DNA from: Bradyrhizobium sp. Ce-3
Lineage (GTDB): Bacteria; Pseudomonadota; Alphaproteobacteria; Rhizobiales; Xanthobacteraceae
DNA length: 64,000 nucleotides
Assembly: GCF_022835695.1 (NCBI RefSeq)
Contig: NZ_BQUV01000006.1
Coordinates: forward strand, 248,001 to 312,000
Direction of reading: 5' to 3'
Below the pieces are notes generated by a model that saw only the letters and a list, made by a program, of their open reading frames with translations, was not told the origin of the DNA and ran no database searches. The translations under genes and the position numbers were made by a program. This document shows, piece after piece, positions 26,929 to 35,750 of this stretch (the stretch's first letter is position 1; every line of letters starts with the position of its first letter).

Positions 26929-28698
26929 ATGCGGCTTTGGGGAGCCATTCCGGCGCTCGCGATTGTTGCTGGCGCCGTTGCCATCTCGCCGGTGGCTAAC
27001 GCCGAGAATTTGGTCGAAAAGATCGTTGATGAGTTCAAGCACGAGGTGCGGGACGAACTGCGCGACCTGCGCGATCGCGGCCATGAAGGTGTGCACCAAT
27101 ACAAGCACATCGTCGTCATCTATCAGGAAAACCACAGCTTCGATAATTTGTACGGGCACTGGGGCGATGTCGGCCGTGACCGGATCAACGGCACCTCCGA
27201 CGCCGATCAGGCGCATACGCTGCAGGTTCGGCAGGACAATCAGACCGTCTATGCCTGCCTGTTGCAGAACGACGTCAACCTGACCTCGCCGTCGCCGCAG
27301 CCGACCACCTGCACCGACAATACCGGCTCGGTCGCGATCCTCAGCGCCTTCAAGAACAAGCCGTTCGAGATCAACGACTTCATCCCGACCTCGGCGACCA
27401 CCTGTCCGAAGCCGCTCGGCGCCTTCGCGGCGCACGGCTTCCTCAACGGCACCGGCGCGCCCGGCGGCTGCACCGAGGACATCGTGCACCGCTTCTACAG
27501 CGAGCAGTACCAGCTCAACGGCGGCCGGCAGAACCGCTACATGACCGGCAGCGACGCCGCGGGTCTTGTGATGGGCTACTACGACACCAGGAAGCTGCCG
27601 ATTTACGCCTATCTCCACGGCCACGGCGCCCCGAACTACGTCATCGCCGACAGCTTCTTCCAGGGTGCTTTCGGCGGCTCGTTCCTCAACCACCAGTTCC
27701 TGGTCGCGGCTGCGCCGCCGCAGTTCGTCGGCGCCTTGAGCGACGGCAGTGCCAACGACTTCCACTCGATCGTTGATGCCAACGGCATGCCGACCAGCAC
27801 GCCGCTCTATGCGCCGGTCTCGACCGTGAAGGATGCGCAGCTGACGGCCAAGTGCAGCCAGGCCGGTCTGCCGGCGGGTCTCGCCTGCGGCGACTACGCG
27901 GTCAACACCACGCAGCCGACCTATCAGCCCTATTCGCCGGGCACTCCCGACATCAAGCGCCTGCCGCCGCTGCACACGCCGAACATCGGCGATCGGCTGT
28001 CGGCCAAGCATGTTGACTGGGCCTGGTATTCGGGCGGCTGGTCGAACGCCAATGGCGATGTCGGCGCGTCCGGCTGGACCAACGGCAACGGCACGACCTG
28101 CACCGATCCGAACCATGTCTCCACCGCGGTGTTCCCGAACTGCCCCGACGTGGACTTCCAGTATCATCACCAGGCGCTCAACTACTTCGCGAGCTACGCG
28201 CCCGGAACGCAGGCCCGCCGGGATCACCTGAAGGACGAGGCGGAGTTCATCCAGGCGGCCAGGAACGGCCGGCTCAAGCAGGTCAGCTTCATCAAGCCGA
28301 TCGGCGAGGAGAACGAGCATCCGGGCTACACCAGCGAGTCCGAAGGCAGCCAGCACCTCGTCGATCTCGTCAAGGCGATCGTCGAAGGGCCGGATGGCAA
28401 GGACACGCTCGTTGTCATCACCTATGACGAGTTCGGCGGACAGTGGGATCACGTTCCGCCCCCGCCGCACAACCGTCATGGCGCGGAAGCCAGGGCTGCG
28501 GATCAGTGGGGCCCGGGCACCCGCATTCCGGCGCTGTTGATCGCCAAGCGCTTCAACAAGTCGGGCGTCGCGCATGAGGACTTCGACACCACGTCGATCC
28601 TCAAGATGCTCGAGAAGCGCTTCGACCTCGATCCGCTGGTGACGCGCCCGGTGCGCAGCCTCTCGGCGGCGCTGAAGGCCGGCGAGGGCTGGCACTAA
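26929..28698 (+). CDS. exported phosphoesterase family protein (copy 2)
   Basis: A 589-residue exported enzyme of the acid phosphatase/phospholipase C type. The signal peptide (IPALAIVAGAVAISPVANAE) is followed by the metal motif HIVVIYQENHSFDNLYG near residue 64. Other family features are FGGSFLNHQFLVAAAPP and the late VVITYDEFGGQWDHVPPPP cluster. The N-terminal motif has the canonical ENHSFDN form, unlike ENRGLDH in copy 1, so the two may differ in substrate. It ends before a strong shared terminator. Confidence 0.89.
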   Translation: MRLWGAIPALAIVAGAVAISPVANAENLVEKIVDEFKHEVRDELRDLRDRGHEGVHQYKHIVVIYQENHSFDNLYGHWGDVGRDRINGTSDADQAHTLQVRQDNQTVYACLLQNDVNLTSPSPQPTTCTDNTGSVAILSAFKNKPFEINDFIPTSATTCPKPLGAFAAHGFLNGTGAPGGCTEDIVHRFYSEQYQLNGGRQNRYMTGSDAAGLVMGYYDTRKLPIYAYLHGHGAPNYVIADSFFQGAFGGSFLNHQFLVAAAPPQFVGALSDGSANDFHSIVDANGMPTSTPLYAPVSTVKDAQLTAKCSQAGLPAGLACGDYAVNTTQPTYQPYSPGTPDIKRLPPLHTPNIGDRLSAKHVDWAWYSGGWSNANGDVGASGWTNGNGTTCTDPNHVSTAVFPNCPDVDFQYHHQALNYFASYAPGTQARRDHLKDEAEFIQAARNGRLKQVSFIKPIGEENEHPGYTSESEGSQHLVDLVKAIVEGPDGKDTLVVITYDEFGGQWDHVPPPPHNRHGAEARAADQWGPGTRIPALLIAKRFNKSGVAHEDFDTTSILKMLEKRFDLDPLVTRPVRSLSAALKAGEGWH

Positions 28699-28712
28699 TA
28701 GGAGAAACAAGC

Positions 28713-28743
28713 CCGGCCCGCGCCAATGTGTGGCGCGGGCCGG
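28713..28743. terminator. bidirectional terminator hairpin
   Basis: CCGGCCCGCGCCA pairs perfectly with TGGCGCGGGCCGG across a 5-base loop. It lies between the convergent phosphoesterase and the giant repeat protein, and the stem can form in either RNA. Only a short T run follows (GCGTTTGG), so ending may be partial. Confidence 0.8.
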
Positions 28744-28766
28744 CGTTTGGATCGCATCTTGAGAAG

Positions 28767-31700
28767 CTACACGATCAGATCGTGTGATGTGTGGGCGCCC
28801 AGCGCGTCCAGCATGTTGTTCAGGACATTGTCCGGTTGCGGCGCCGGGATCGCCGGTCCGGCGGTCGCGAACCACGCCGTGCCGTGATCGTCTGCGGGGA
28901 GAGCCGAAGCGCTCGGCGTTTGTGGGCTCGGAACGTCCGCGCTGAAATTGAAGGATTGCGCAGGCGTTGCGGACGTGAGCGGCGCGGCGCCGGCACTGCT
29001 GGCCGGCGTGGCACTATCCGGACTGGCTGCGAATGCGAAGGCGTCCGTCCACGCGGCGTGGCACTGAATGCCGACCTGAAGGCTCGACGTGGCCGAGTCG
29101 CCGTCCCTGTCGACCGCCGTCACATCGAACAGGAGACCGGTGTCGGGGATCTTCGCCGTTTCAGTATAGGCAATGTTGTCGACCGCGAAGGTGGCGTGAC
29201 CGCTCGCGGCGTGATCGTAGTCGACCTGGACCTGGTCGAATGCCTTGTCGACGTACAGCGTATACGTCGACGTCGTGCTGTCGAAATGGCAGGTGTCGAT
29301 CAGCGAAGCATCCGATGTCTGCTGCACCACGATGCCGGTGCTGCCGCCTGCCGGCATGGGAACGTTGATGCAGAAGTCGTGAACGTCGGCGCTGCCGTCG
29401 AGAACCTTGAAGATGACGCCGGCGCTGCCGTAACCATGCCATTGCGTGAGAGCGAAACTGACCTGCGACTGCTGCCCGGTGAACCCGAGGTTCAGCTGCT
29501 CGGTCGGGTCCATTTGCTGGCCACTGTCGCCGACCGCGATCCCGTCGGCGGAGGCCTTGACGTCGACCGGATGGCCAAAGCAGTCAGACCCGGTGACGAC
29601 CAGTTGTCCGTCGGGAGCCGTCAATGACAGCTTGCCGCAGGCCGGGGCGTCGAAATCGACGCCGGTCACGGTGACGTCCTTCTGCACCTCGACATGCTCG
29701 AGATCAAAGCAGAAGGTGCCGTTCGGATCGATCTTCAACTGGAAGAACGGATCGGTCAGCGTGCCGGCGCAGTCAGCAAGATACGCATCCAGCTCGACGC
29801 CGCCATTCACCGCATGGGTCAAATAGTAGAACGTGTAATCGTCGCTGTTTCCGGTGACATGCACCGAGGTGATGCCGTGACCCAGGCTCGTCGTGGTGAG
29901 ATCGTACCCGGTATCGCCGACGGCCCCGCTATGCACGGCGACGCACATCGCGGCTTCGCCGTCCGCGCCGAAATTGACATCAAAGGTGCCGTTGGCGACC
30001 TGATGGTCCTGAGCAGCCACGACGATCGGCTGGAAGTCGCAAATCGTCGGGCCGTCGTCGGTGATCGTAAGATGCGTGCCGAGGTCAAGGCTCGCGCTCT
30101 GGTGGTCGCCATCCCTGTCGGTGACGGTTGCCACCAGGTTGACGACCCCGGCGTTCAGCGTCACGCCTTCGCCAGTGTCCGGATTGGTGCCGTACGGCTG
30201 CGTCACCGCCCGATACTCGGTGAAGGTCACGCATCCCGTCGCCGGATCGACCGCGATGGTGAAGGCCAGTGCACCGCCGGCCGAACCGACGTGAGCTTCG
30301 ATGGTGTTGCCGTGCAAGACCAGCACATCGGCGCAGCCGGTATGCGAGTCGATCAGACCCGAGGCCGTGCAATTGCCGCCGGTGATCGTCAGCGCGTAGC
30401 AGGTGGTCGCGCCGTCAGCGCCCTGGACCGAGGTGAACGCTGTCGCGAACTCGGCCGACGTCGTCGTCAGCGCCGCGTCCGGCATCGTGCCTGCGGTATG
30501 GTCGTCCAGCCACGTCGAGGTCAGATGCGTCTCGCTCAATGTCAGCGACGGAGCGGTGCCATTGGCCGCGATGCATGGCTGATCGTCGGTGATGGTCAAT
30601 TGCCTGCCGAGGTCGAGGCACGCGCTCTGGAAGTCGCCGTCCTTGTCCGTGATCGTCGCCACCAGGTTGACGATTCCGGCGCACAGCGTGGCGCTTTCGC
30701 CATCGTGCTGCGACACCGCCCGGCACTCCGTGAACGTCACCCGCCCGGTGGCCGGATCGACCGCAATGGTGAATGCCAGTGTGCCGCTGGTCGTGCCCAC
30801 ATGACCTTCGATGGTGTTGCCGTTCAGAACCAGCACGTCGGCGCAGCCGGTATGGGAGTCGATCAGGCCGGACGCCGTACCGTTGCCCCCCGCGATTGTC
30901 AGCGCATAGCGGATCGTTGCGCCATCCGCGCCCTGAACCGAGGTGAAAGCCGTCGAGAAGTCCGCCGAGGTCGTCGTCAGCGCCGCATCCGGCATCGAGC
31001 CCGCGATGTGGTCGTCCAGCGCCGTGGCGGTCAGATGCGCCTCGCTCAAGGTCAGGCACGGCGCGGTGCCGTTGGCGCTGATGGAGGGACCGTCGTCGGT
31101 GATCGTCAGCTGCTTGCCGAGGTCTAGGCTCGCGCTCTGGAAGTCGCCGTCCCTGTCCGTGATGGTTGCAACCAGGTTGACGATCCCGGCTGCCGGCGTG
31201 ATGCCTTCGCCGCTGTCCGGATCGCTGCCGAGCGGTTGCGTCACTGCCCGGTATTCCGTGAACGTCACCCGTCCGGTGGCCGGATCGACCGCAATGGTGA
31301 ATGCCAGTGTGCCGCCGGTCGTGCCGACGTGACCTTCGATGGTGTTGCCGTTCAGGACCAGCACGTCGGCAAGGCCGGTATGGGAATCGGTCAGGCCCGA
31401 CGCCGTGCCGTTGCCACCGGTGATCGTCAGGGCATAGCTGATCGTCGCGCCATCCGCGCCCTGGACCGAGTTGAACGCCGTCGAGAAGTCGGCCGAGGTC
31501 GTCGTCAGCGTTGCATCCGGCGCAGAGCCCGCGATGTGGTCGTCCAGCGCGGTCGCCGTCAGATGCGTCTCGCTCAACGTCAGCGACGGGGCCGGGGCCT
31601 TCGCCGTGATGCTTGGGCCGTCGTCGGTGAATGTCAGCCTGCCGCCGAGATCGACGCTCAGATCCTGGTACTCGCCGTCCTTGGTGACGATCCCGATCAG

Positions 31701-33695
31701 GCTGACGACCCCGCTCGCCAACGTCACGCCTTCGCCGCTATCCGGGCTGGTGCCGTGCGGCTGGACCACCGGGCGATACTCGGTGAAGGTCAAGCGGCCT
31801 GTCGCCGGGTCGAGCGCGATGGTGAATGCCAGCGTACCGTTGGTGGCGCCGACATGGCCTTCGATGGTGTTGCCATTGAGAACCAGCACATCGGACAGCC
31901 CGGTGTGCGAGTCGGTCAGTCCCGATGCGGTGCCGTTGCCGCCGCTGATCGCCAACGCGTAGCTGACCGTAGCCCCGCTCCCATGTGCGGTGATGAACGC
32001 CGCCGAAAAGTCGGCGGACGTCGTCGTCAACGCCGCGTTCGGCGCGGAGCCTGCGATATTGTCGTCCAGCGCCGTCGCCGTCAGATGGGTTTCGCTCAGC
32101 GTCAGCGACGGCGCCGTTCCAGCTCCGATCAGCGGGCCGTTGATGGTGACCGTCACCACCTCGGGGGTTCCGCCTATCGTGGTCACCGTGAAGCTGTCGG
32201 TCAGTGTCTGGCCGACATGGAGGGCTTGCACGGCGCCGTCGGCGTTGTTGAGCGTGTAGGTCCAGACGCCGCCCGTCGTTATCGTGAATGTGCCATGGCC
32301 GCCCGCGCTTGTCGTCGGCACGGTCACGGCGGTGAATGTGTTGGCGGGGTCATCGACATCGGTGTCGGTGAGCAGGCCGGTCGCCACGAGCAGACCGGGC
32401 GAGGCGCCGCTGACCCCGACCGAGCCTACCACCGAGCCGATGTTGGCGCCGGAAATGACGGAAGCGTCGTCGACCCCGACGATCGGAATGTTGAAGCTCT
32501 CGCTGGCCGAGAGGGTGCCGTCCGAAACCGTGATAACGAAGCTTTGGGTCGCGTCGACCTTCAGTGCGTTGATCGCGGCATTGTTCGGAACGAACGTATA
32601 GTGTCCGGTCGCGCTGTTGAGGTAGAGCGTGCCGAACTGGCCGGTGCTCGACACGTTGTAGGTCAGCCCGCCCAGCGCCACGTTGCCGGCGGTACCGCCG
32701 CTGATGCCGAATGTCAGCGTGCCGCCACTGCTGCTCGCGGCGAAGGTCCCGCTCGCCGCAGTGAAGTCGTCAAACTTCGACGTATCGACTTCGATCGGTC
32801 CCGCCCCAAGGTTCAGGCTCGGCGGCGCCGGCGGCGGCTTGAACACCTCAACTTGCGCAAAATGAAACACGGGCACCGGCCCGAGCGGATCCTGCACCGG
32901 CAACGGCGAGCCAGACGGATTGAAATCGATCGGGATCAATAACGGCGACCCCTCGGGGCCGGGCATGCCGGACCCCTTTGATCCCGATCCTTTCTCAAAA
33001 TTGGCAAGCGCCTCCTGCTGGTCCTCGCGCAATTCTTCCATATGGGACGGGGAATTCGTGACATGGCTCACGCCGACAGAGGACCCACGTTTGGTCAGGA
33101 CGATCGTCTCTCCGGGGTCATCGACGATGATGTGCCGGGGGATCGCCTCCTTGGTCACCAGTTCGAACACACCGTGGTGGAGGTCCTTGTAGTTGATGGC
33201 GTCGTCGTCCAGGAAGGTGACGTTCGGTTCGGCGGCCCGCGCATCGTCCAGGAGCGAAAGCGTCAGCGCGGCGAACGACAGCATGCCGAGACCGCTGGCC
33301 CTGACGGTCCCGACAGACGTCTCCGCGGTCAGGATGCCTGCGCCTGCCAATCGGCGGCCAATCAGGCGGAAGATGCTTCTGGTTCTCGCAAACAGGCGCG
33401 GCCGCAAAATGCTGCCGGCGTGCTGGACCAGATCGCCCAGCTCCAGCCGGCAACCAGCCGGCAGGTCGAGCACCGTGCCATCGGTCAGACGGATTGCGAC
33501 CCACGCGCCGGCCGTGGTCTCGATGACGTCGCCCTGGCAAAGGGGATTGCCTGCAACGATTGGAATGGCAATGCCGCGCGCGCGCGCGATGGTGCCCGAG
33601 CCGGTCACCGTCTGAACAATGCCAAGCACGTGGGGCAGCTCGTCCAAAACGGCCGAGCTCACGTCCCCGAACGCTACGCCGGACGCGACTAACAT
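28767..33695 (-). CDS. giant FecR-domain surface protein with VCBS and DUF5801-type repeats
   Basis: A 1642-residue protein. Residues about 25-110 form a FecR-like domain (CQGDVIETTAGAWVAIRLTDGT). A Pro/Gly linker follows, then cadherin/VCBS-like domains (about 310-525) with FTFVPNN- and WTYTLNNADGAVQAL-type strands. Four tandem copies of a roughly 175-residue unit follow from about residue 527 to 1222, each opening LTLSE.HLT...LDDH and ending near LTITDDGP. The last 420 residues are a lectin-like/DUF5801 tail. Architecture points to a secreted or surface adhesin, probably sent out by a type I system not present here. Copies 3-4 and the tail carry 19 cysteines, against 2 in the first 880 residues. 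Confidence 0.85.
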   Translation of the reverse strand: MLVASGVAFGDVSSAVLDELPHVLGIVQTVTGSGTIARARGIAIPIVAGNPLCQGDVIETTAGAWVAIRLTDGTVLDLPAGCRLELGDLVQHAGSILRPRLFARTRSIFRLIGRRLAGAGILTAETSVGTVRASGLGMLSFAALTLSLLDDARAAEPNVTFLDDDAINYKDLHHGVFELVTKEAIPRHIIVDDPGETIVLTKRGSSVGVSHVTNSPSHMEELREDQQEALANFEKGSGSKGSGMPGPEGSPLLIPIDFNPSGSPLPVQDPLGPVPVFHFAQVEVFKPPPAPPSLNLGAGPIEVDTSKFDDFTAASGTFAASSSGGTLTFGISGGTAGNVALGGLTYNVSSTGQFGTLYLNSATGHYTFVPNNAAINALKVDATQSFVITVSDGTLSASESFNIPIVGVDDASVISGANIGSVVGSVGVSGASPGLLVATGLLTDTDVDDPANTFTAVTVPTTSAGGHGTFTITTGGVWTYTLNNADGAVQALHVGQTLTDSFTVTTIGGTPEVVTVTINGPLIGAGTAPSLTLSETHLTATALDDNIAGSAPNAALTTTSADFSAAFITAHGSGATVSYALAISGGNGTASGLTDSHTGLSDVLVLNGNTIEGHVGATNGTLAFTIALDPATGRLTFTEYRPVVQPHGTSPDSGEGVTLASGVVSLIGIVTKDGEYQDLSVDLGGRLTFTDDGPSITAKAPAPSLTLSETHLTATALDDHIAGSAPDATLTTTSADFSTAFNSVQGADGATISYALTITGGNGTASGLTDSHTGLADVLVLNGNTIEGHVGTTGGTLAFTIAVDPATGRVTFTEYRAVTQPLGSDPDSGEGITPAAGIVNLVATITDRDGDFQSASLDLGKQLTITDDGPSISANGTAPCLTLSEAHLTATALDDHIAGSMPDAALTTTSADFSTAFTSVQGADGATIRYALTIAGGNGTASGLIDSHTGCADVLVLNGNTIEGHVGTTSGTLAFTIAVDPATGRVTFTECRAVSQHDGESATLCAGIVNLVATITDKDGDFQSACLDLGRQLTITDDQPCIAANGTAPSLTLSETHLTSTWLDDHTAGTMPDAALTTTSAEFATAFTSVQGADGATTCYALTITGGNCTASGLIDSHTGCADVLVLHGNTIEAHVGSAGGALAFTIAVDPATGCVTFTEYRAVTQPYGTNPDTGEGVTLNAGVVNLVATVTDRDGDHQSASLDLGTHLTITDDGPTICDFQPIVVAAQDHQVANGTFDVNFGADGEAAMCVAVHSGAVGDTGYDLTTTSLGHGITSVHVTGNSDDYTFYYLTHAVNGGVELDAYLADCAGTLTDPFFQLKIDPNGTFCFDLEHVEVQKDVTVTGVDFDAPACGKLSLTAPDGQLVVTGSDCFGHPVDVKASADGIAVGDSGQQMDPTEQLNLGFTGQQSQVSFALTQWHGYGSAGVIFKVLDGSADVHDFCINVPMPAGGSTGIVVQQTSDASLIDTCHFDSTTSTYTLYVDKAFDQVQVDYDHAASGHATFAVDNIAYTETAKIPDTGLLFDVTAVDRDGDSATSSLQVGIQCHAAWTDAFAFAASPDSATPASSAGAAPLTSATPAQSFNFSADVPSPQTPSASALPADDHGTAWFATAGPAIPAPQPDNVLNNMLDALGAHTSHDLIV
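30030..32115 (-). repeat. four tandem ~520-bp coding repeats
   Basis: Inside the giant surface gene four units begin near 32115, 31590, 31062 and 30550 (minus strand). They can be followed by the recurring CTCGCTCA(A/G)(C/G/T)GTCAG block on the plus strand. Copies 2 and 3 look closest. Such repeats vary in number by recombination and are easily collapsed in short-read assembly. Confidence 0.85.
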
Positions 33696-34102
33696 TGGCT
33701 TTTCGCCTGCTGAGCAGCTCAGGCGGAACGTGGTGCCGCAGTTTTTTGGTTTGGCCTTTGCGCGCTGCGAGGTGACAAATCCCTCGCACCGGCAGCCATA
33801 GGCTTGCCCGCCGAAACGTCCTGATTGAAACTAAATTCGGTAGTGAAAATCGAAGTCCAGAACTGCAAGAGCGATTGCAAAAACGGCAGAGCCGGTGTCC
33901 TTATATCGCCGGTGCAGCCCCACTGGATTTAGTGTATATTTACCACGTAAATTGTCCACACGTTAATTTTTAAGTGAACTGCCACAGGCGCTTAGCCTGT
34001 CTGCTGCAACTCGTTCGGCACTCAAGGTCCTGCGGTCTCGGCCCGGCGGTCCAGATCACCATCGCGCCGCGACACGACAAGATCTTCTCGAGGGAGGGGA
34101 TC
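33696..34102. other. divergent region between two FecR-domain genes
   Basis: A 407-base gap with a clear AT-rich core (about 33920-33980: TTTAGTGTATATTTACC, ACGTTAATTTTTAAGTG), likely holding promoters for both the giant surface gene and the small FecR gene. The AT content is striking against the GC-rich neighbours. No coding sequence is seen. Confidence 0.5.
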
Positions 34103-34756
34103 GTGCGCATTCATTTTATTGTTCAATTGCTTGCCTGCATCGTGACGCTCGTCACACTGACCTCCGGTCCGGTGCTGGCGCAAACCGAGCCGGTCCAACC
34201 CGCGGTCCAGGATCCTCCGGCGAAGTTGATCGGCAAAGTCGTCGCGGCCAGCGGCGCGGTCACGATCGAGCATACGAGCGCGGTCGTCGTTCAGGCCGCG
34301 CTCTCCGATCAACGAGCCCAGACCAAGGTTGGCGACCTCGTCTATTTGGGTGACGTGGTGCAGACCGGAGCCGACGGACGGGTCGCGATCAACTTCACCG
34401 ACGGCACCTCGTTCAATCTGTCGAGCAACGCCAAGATGGCCATGACCGAGTTCGTGTACGACCCGAACGGCAAGTCGAACTCGACCCTGTTCAAGCTGGC
34501 CAATGGCACGTTCACCTTCGTTGCCGGCAACATCGCGAAGACCGGCGACATGAAGATCGACACCCCCGCCGCGACGATGGGAATTCGAGGCACCACGCCA
34601 CGCATCGAGATATCCGACGATGGAACGGTCAGGTTCGCCACGCTCGTCGAAGAGGGCAAGAGCAAGCTGCTCAGAAAGCCCGCGACGCGCGTGACGCCGC
34701 AATCGGAGCAAAACACCTATCGCAGGTTCAACCCGAACATCTGTCGCGGATGCTAG
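34103..34756 (+). CDS. FecR-domain exported protein
   Basis: A 217-residue exported protein. I choose the GTG at 34103: it has GAGGGAGGGGA upstream and gives a signal peptide (IHFIVQLLACIVTLVTLTSGPVLAQ). The FecR-like domain runs from about residue 45 to 150 (KVGDLVYLGDVVQTGADGRVAINFTDGTSFNLSSNAKM) and a second beta part follows (TPAATMGIRGTTPRIEI). It ends NICRGC. Stand-alone FecR-domain proteins of this kind are found in Bradyrhizobium next to large secreted proteins. The same domain heads the divergent giant gene, so the two may act together at the surface. Confidence 0.85.
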   Translation: MRIHFIVQLLACIVTLVTLTSGPVLAQTEPVQPAVQDPPAKLIGKVVAASGAVTIEHTSAVVVQAALSDQRAQTKVGDLVYLGDVVQTGADGRVAINFTDGTSFNLSSNAKMAMTEFVYDPNGKSNSTLFKLANGTFTFVAGNIAKTGDMKIDTPAATMGIRGTTPRIEISDDGTVRFATLVEEGKSKLLRKPATRVTPQSEQNTYRRFNPNICRGC

Positions 34757-34830
34757 GTGAGGAAGGTGTCGGTCCTGAGCGGCTACTTTCGGAAATCGGC
34801 GTCTGCGCGTCGTCAAAACCGGAGCCCGAC

Positions 34831-35697
34831 ATGAAGCCTCGTGCAGGTACCGGTGCGATTAGCGGTCCGGCGGCGGCCCTCATCCTGCTGTTGCTGGCGT
34901 CGGCGGCGCTCGCGCAAAACCCGAAGCAAAAGGGCGGCTATCTCCGGGATATCGGATTGTGCAGCGGCCTCAACCATACGCCGGCCGATGCGCGCATCGG
35001 CGCGTGCACGGCGTTGATCGATGCGGGACAGGACGTGACGCCTGCCGGGCTTGCGATCGCCTACAACAACCGCGGCAATGCCTATGCTGCCAAGGGAGAC
35101 TACGATCGTGCCATCGGGGATTTTGATCGATCGATCGAGCTCAACCCGACCTACACCAAGCCGTTCAACAACCGCGGCGTGGCCTACTTCAAGAAGCGCG
35201 ACTACGACAGCGCGACCGAGGCTTTCGATCAGGCCATCAAGCTCAACCCGAACTACGGCGAGGCCTTTGCCAACCGCGCGGGCGTCTATCTGAGGAAGAA
35301 TGACTATGCCCGCGCCGCGCAGGATTACGATCAGGCGATTCGCCTCGAGCCGAACCTGGACGGTGTGTGGAACGGACGCTGCTGGAGTCGTGCCATCCTT
35401 GGCGCGTTGCAGGAGGCGCTGCAAGATTGCAACAAGGCGCTGCAATCGGGATCGGCCAACGCCGCGACCTACGACTCGCGTGGTCTGATCTACCTGAAGA
35501 CCGGTGAGCTGGGCGCGGCGATCAACGACTATAGCTCCGCACTTCGCATCGATCCGAAGCTGGCAAGCGCACTCTATGGCCGCGGGTTGGCCAGGCTGAA
35601 GCAGGGCGACAAGTCCGGCGGCAACACCGACATGGCGGCCGCCAAGGCTATTCAGGGCAGCATCGGCGACGACTTCACACGTTACGGCGTGCAATAG
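34831..35697 (+). CDS. exported TPR-repeat protein
   Basis: A 288-residue protein with a signal peptide (GPAAALILLLLASAALAQ) and at least six tetratricopeptide repeats (AIAYNNRGNAYAAKGDYDRA, KPFNNRGVAYFKKRDYDSA, EAFANRAGVYLRKNDYARA and so on). TPRs form a helical solenoid for protein binding. ATG at 34831 gives the signal peptide; an upstream ATG at 34750 overlaps the FecR gene stop. Close spacing to the FecR gene suggests an operon. Confidence 0.86.
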   Translation: MKPRAGTGAISGPAAALILLLLASAALAQNPKQKGGYLRDIGLCSGLNHTPADARIGACTALIDAGQDVTPAGLAIAYNNRGNAYAAKGDYDRAIGDFDRSIELNPTYTKPFNNRGVAYFKKRDYDSATEAFDQAIKLNPNYGEAFANRAGVYLRKNDYARAAQDYDQAIRLEPNLDGVWNGRCWSRAILGALQEALQDCNKALQSGSANAATYDSRGLIYLKTGELGAAINDYSSALRIDPKLASALYGRGLARLKQGDKSGGNTDMAAAKAIQGSIGDDFTRYGVQ

Positions 35698-35719
35698 GCG
35701 CGGATGATTGACGTGGGCC

Positions 35720-35742
35720 CCGTTCCGATTCCATCGGAACGG
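35720..35742. terminator. hairpin between convergent TPR and HlyD genes
   Basis: CCGTTCCGAT and ATCGGAACGG pair perfectly over a TCC loop. It lies between two convergent stops (35697 and 35751) and can act in both directions, though no T run follows. Confidence 0.65.
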
Positions 35743-35750
35743 AAGCGGCG

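Noticed and set aside
29694-32942. Plus-strand frames of 477 and 568 residues inside the giant surface gene
   Set aside because: They are antisense shadows of the repeat units: Arg-rich, repetitive, and interrupted in ways that follow the minus-strand repeats.
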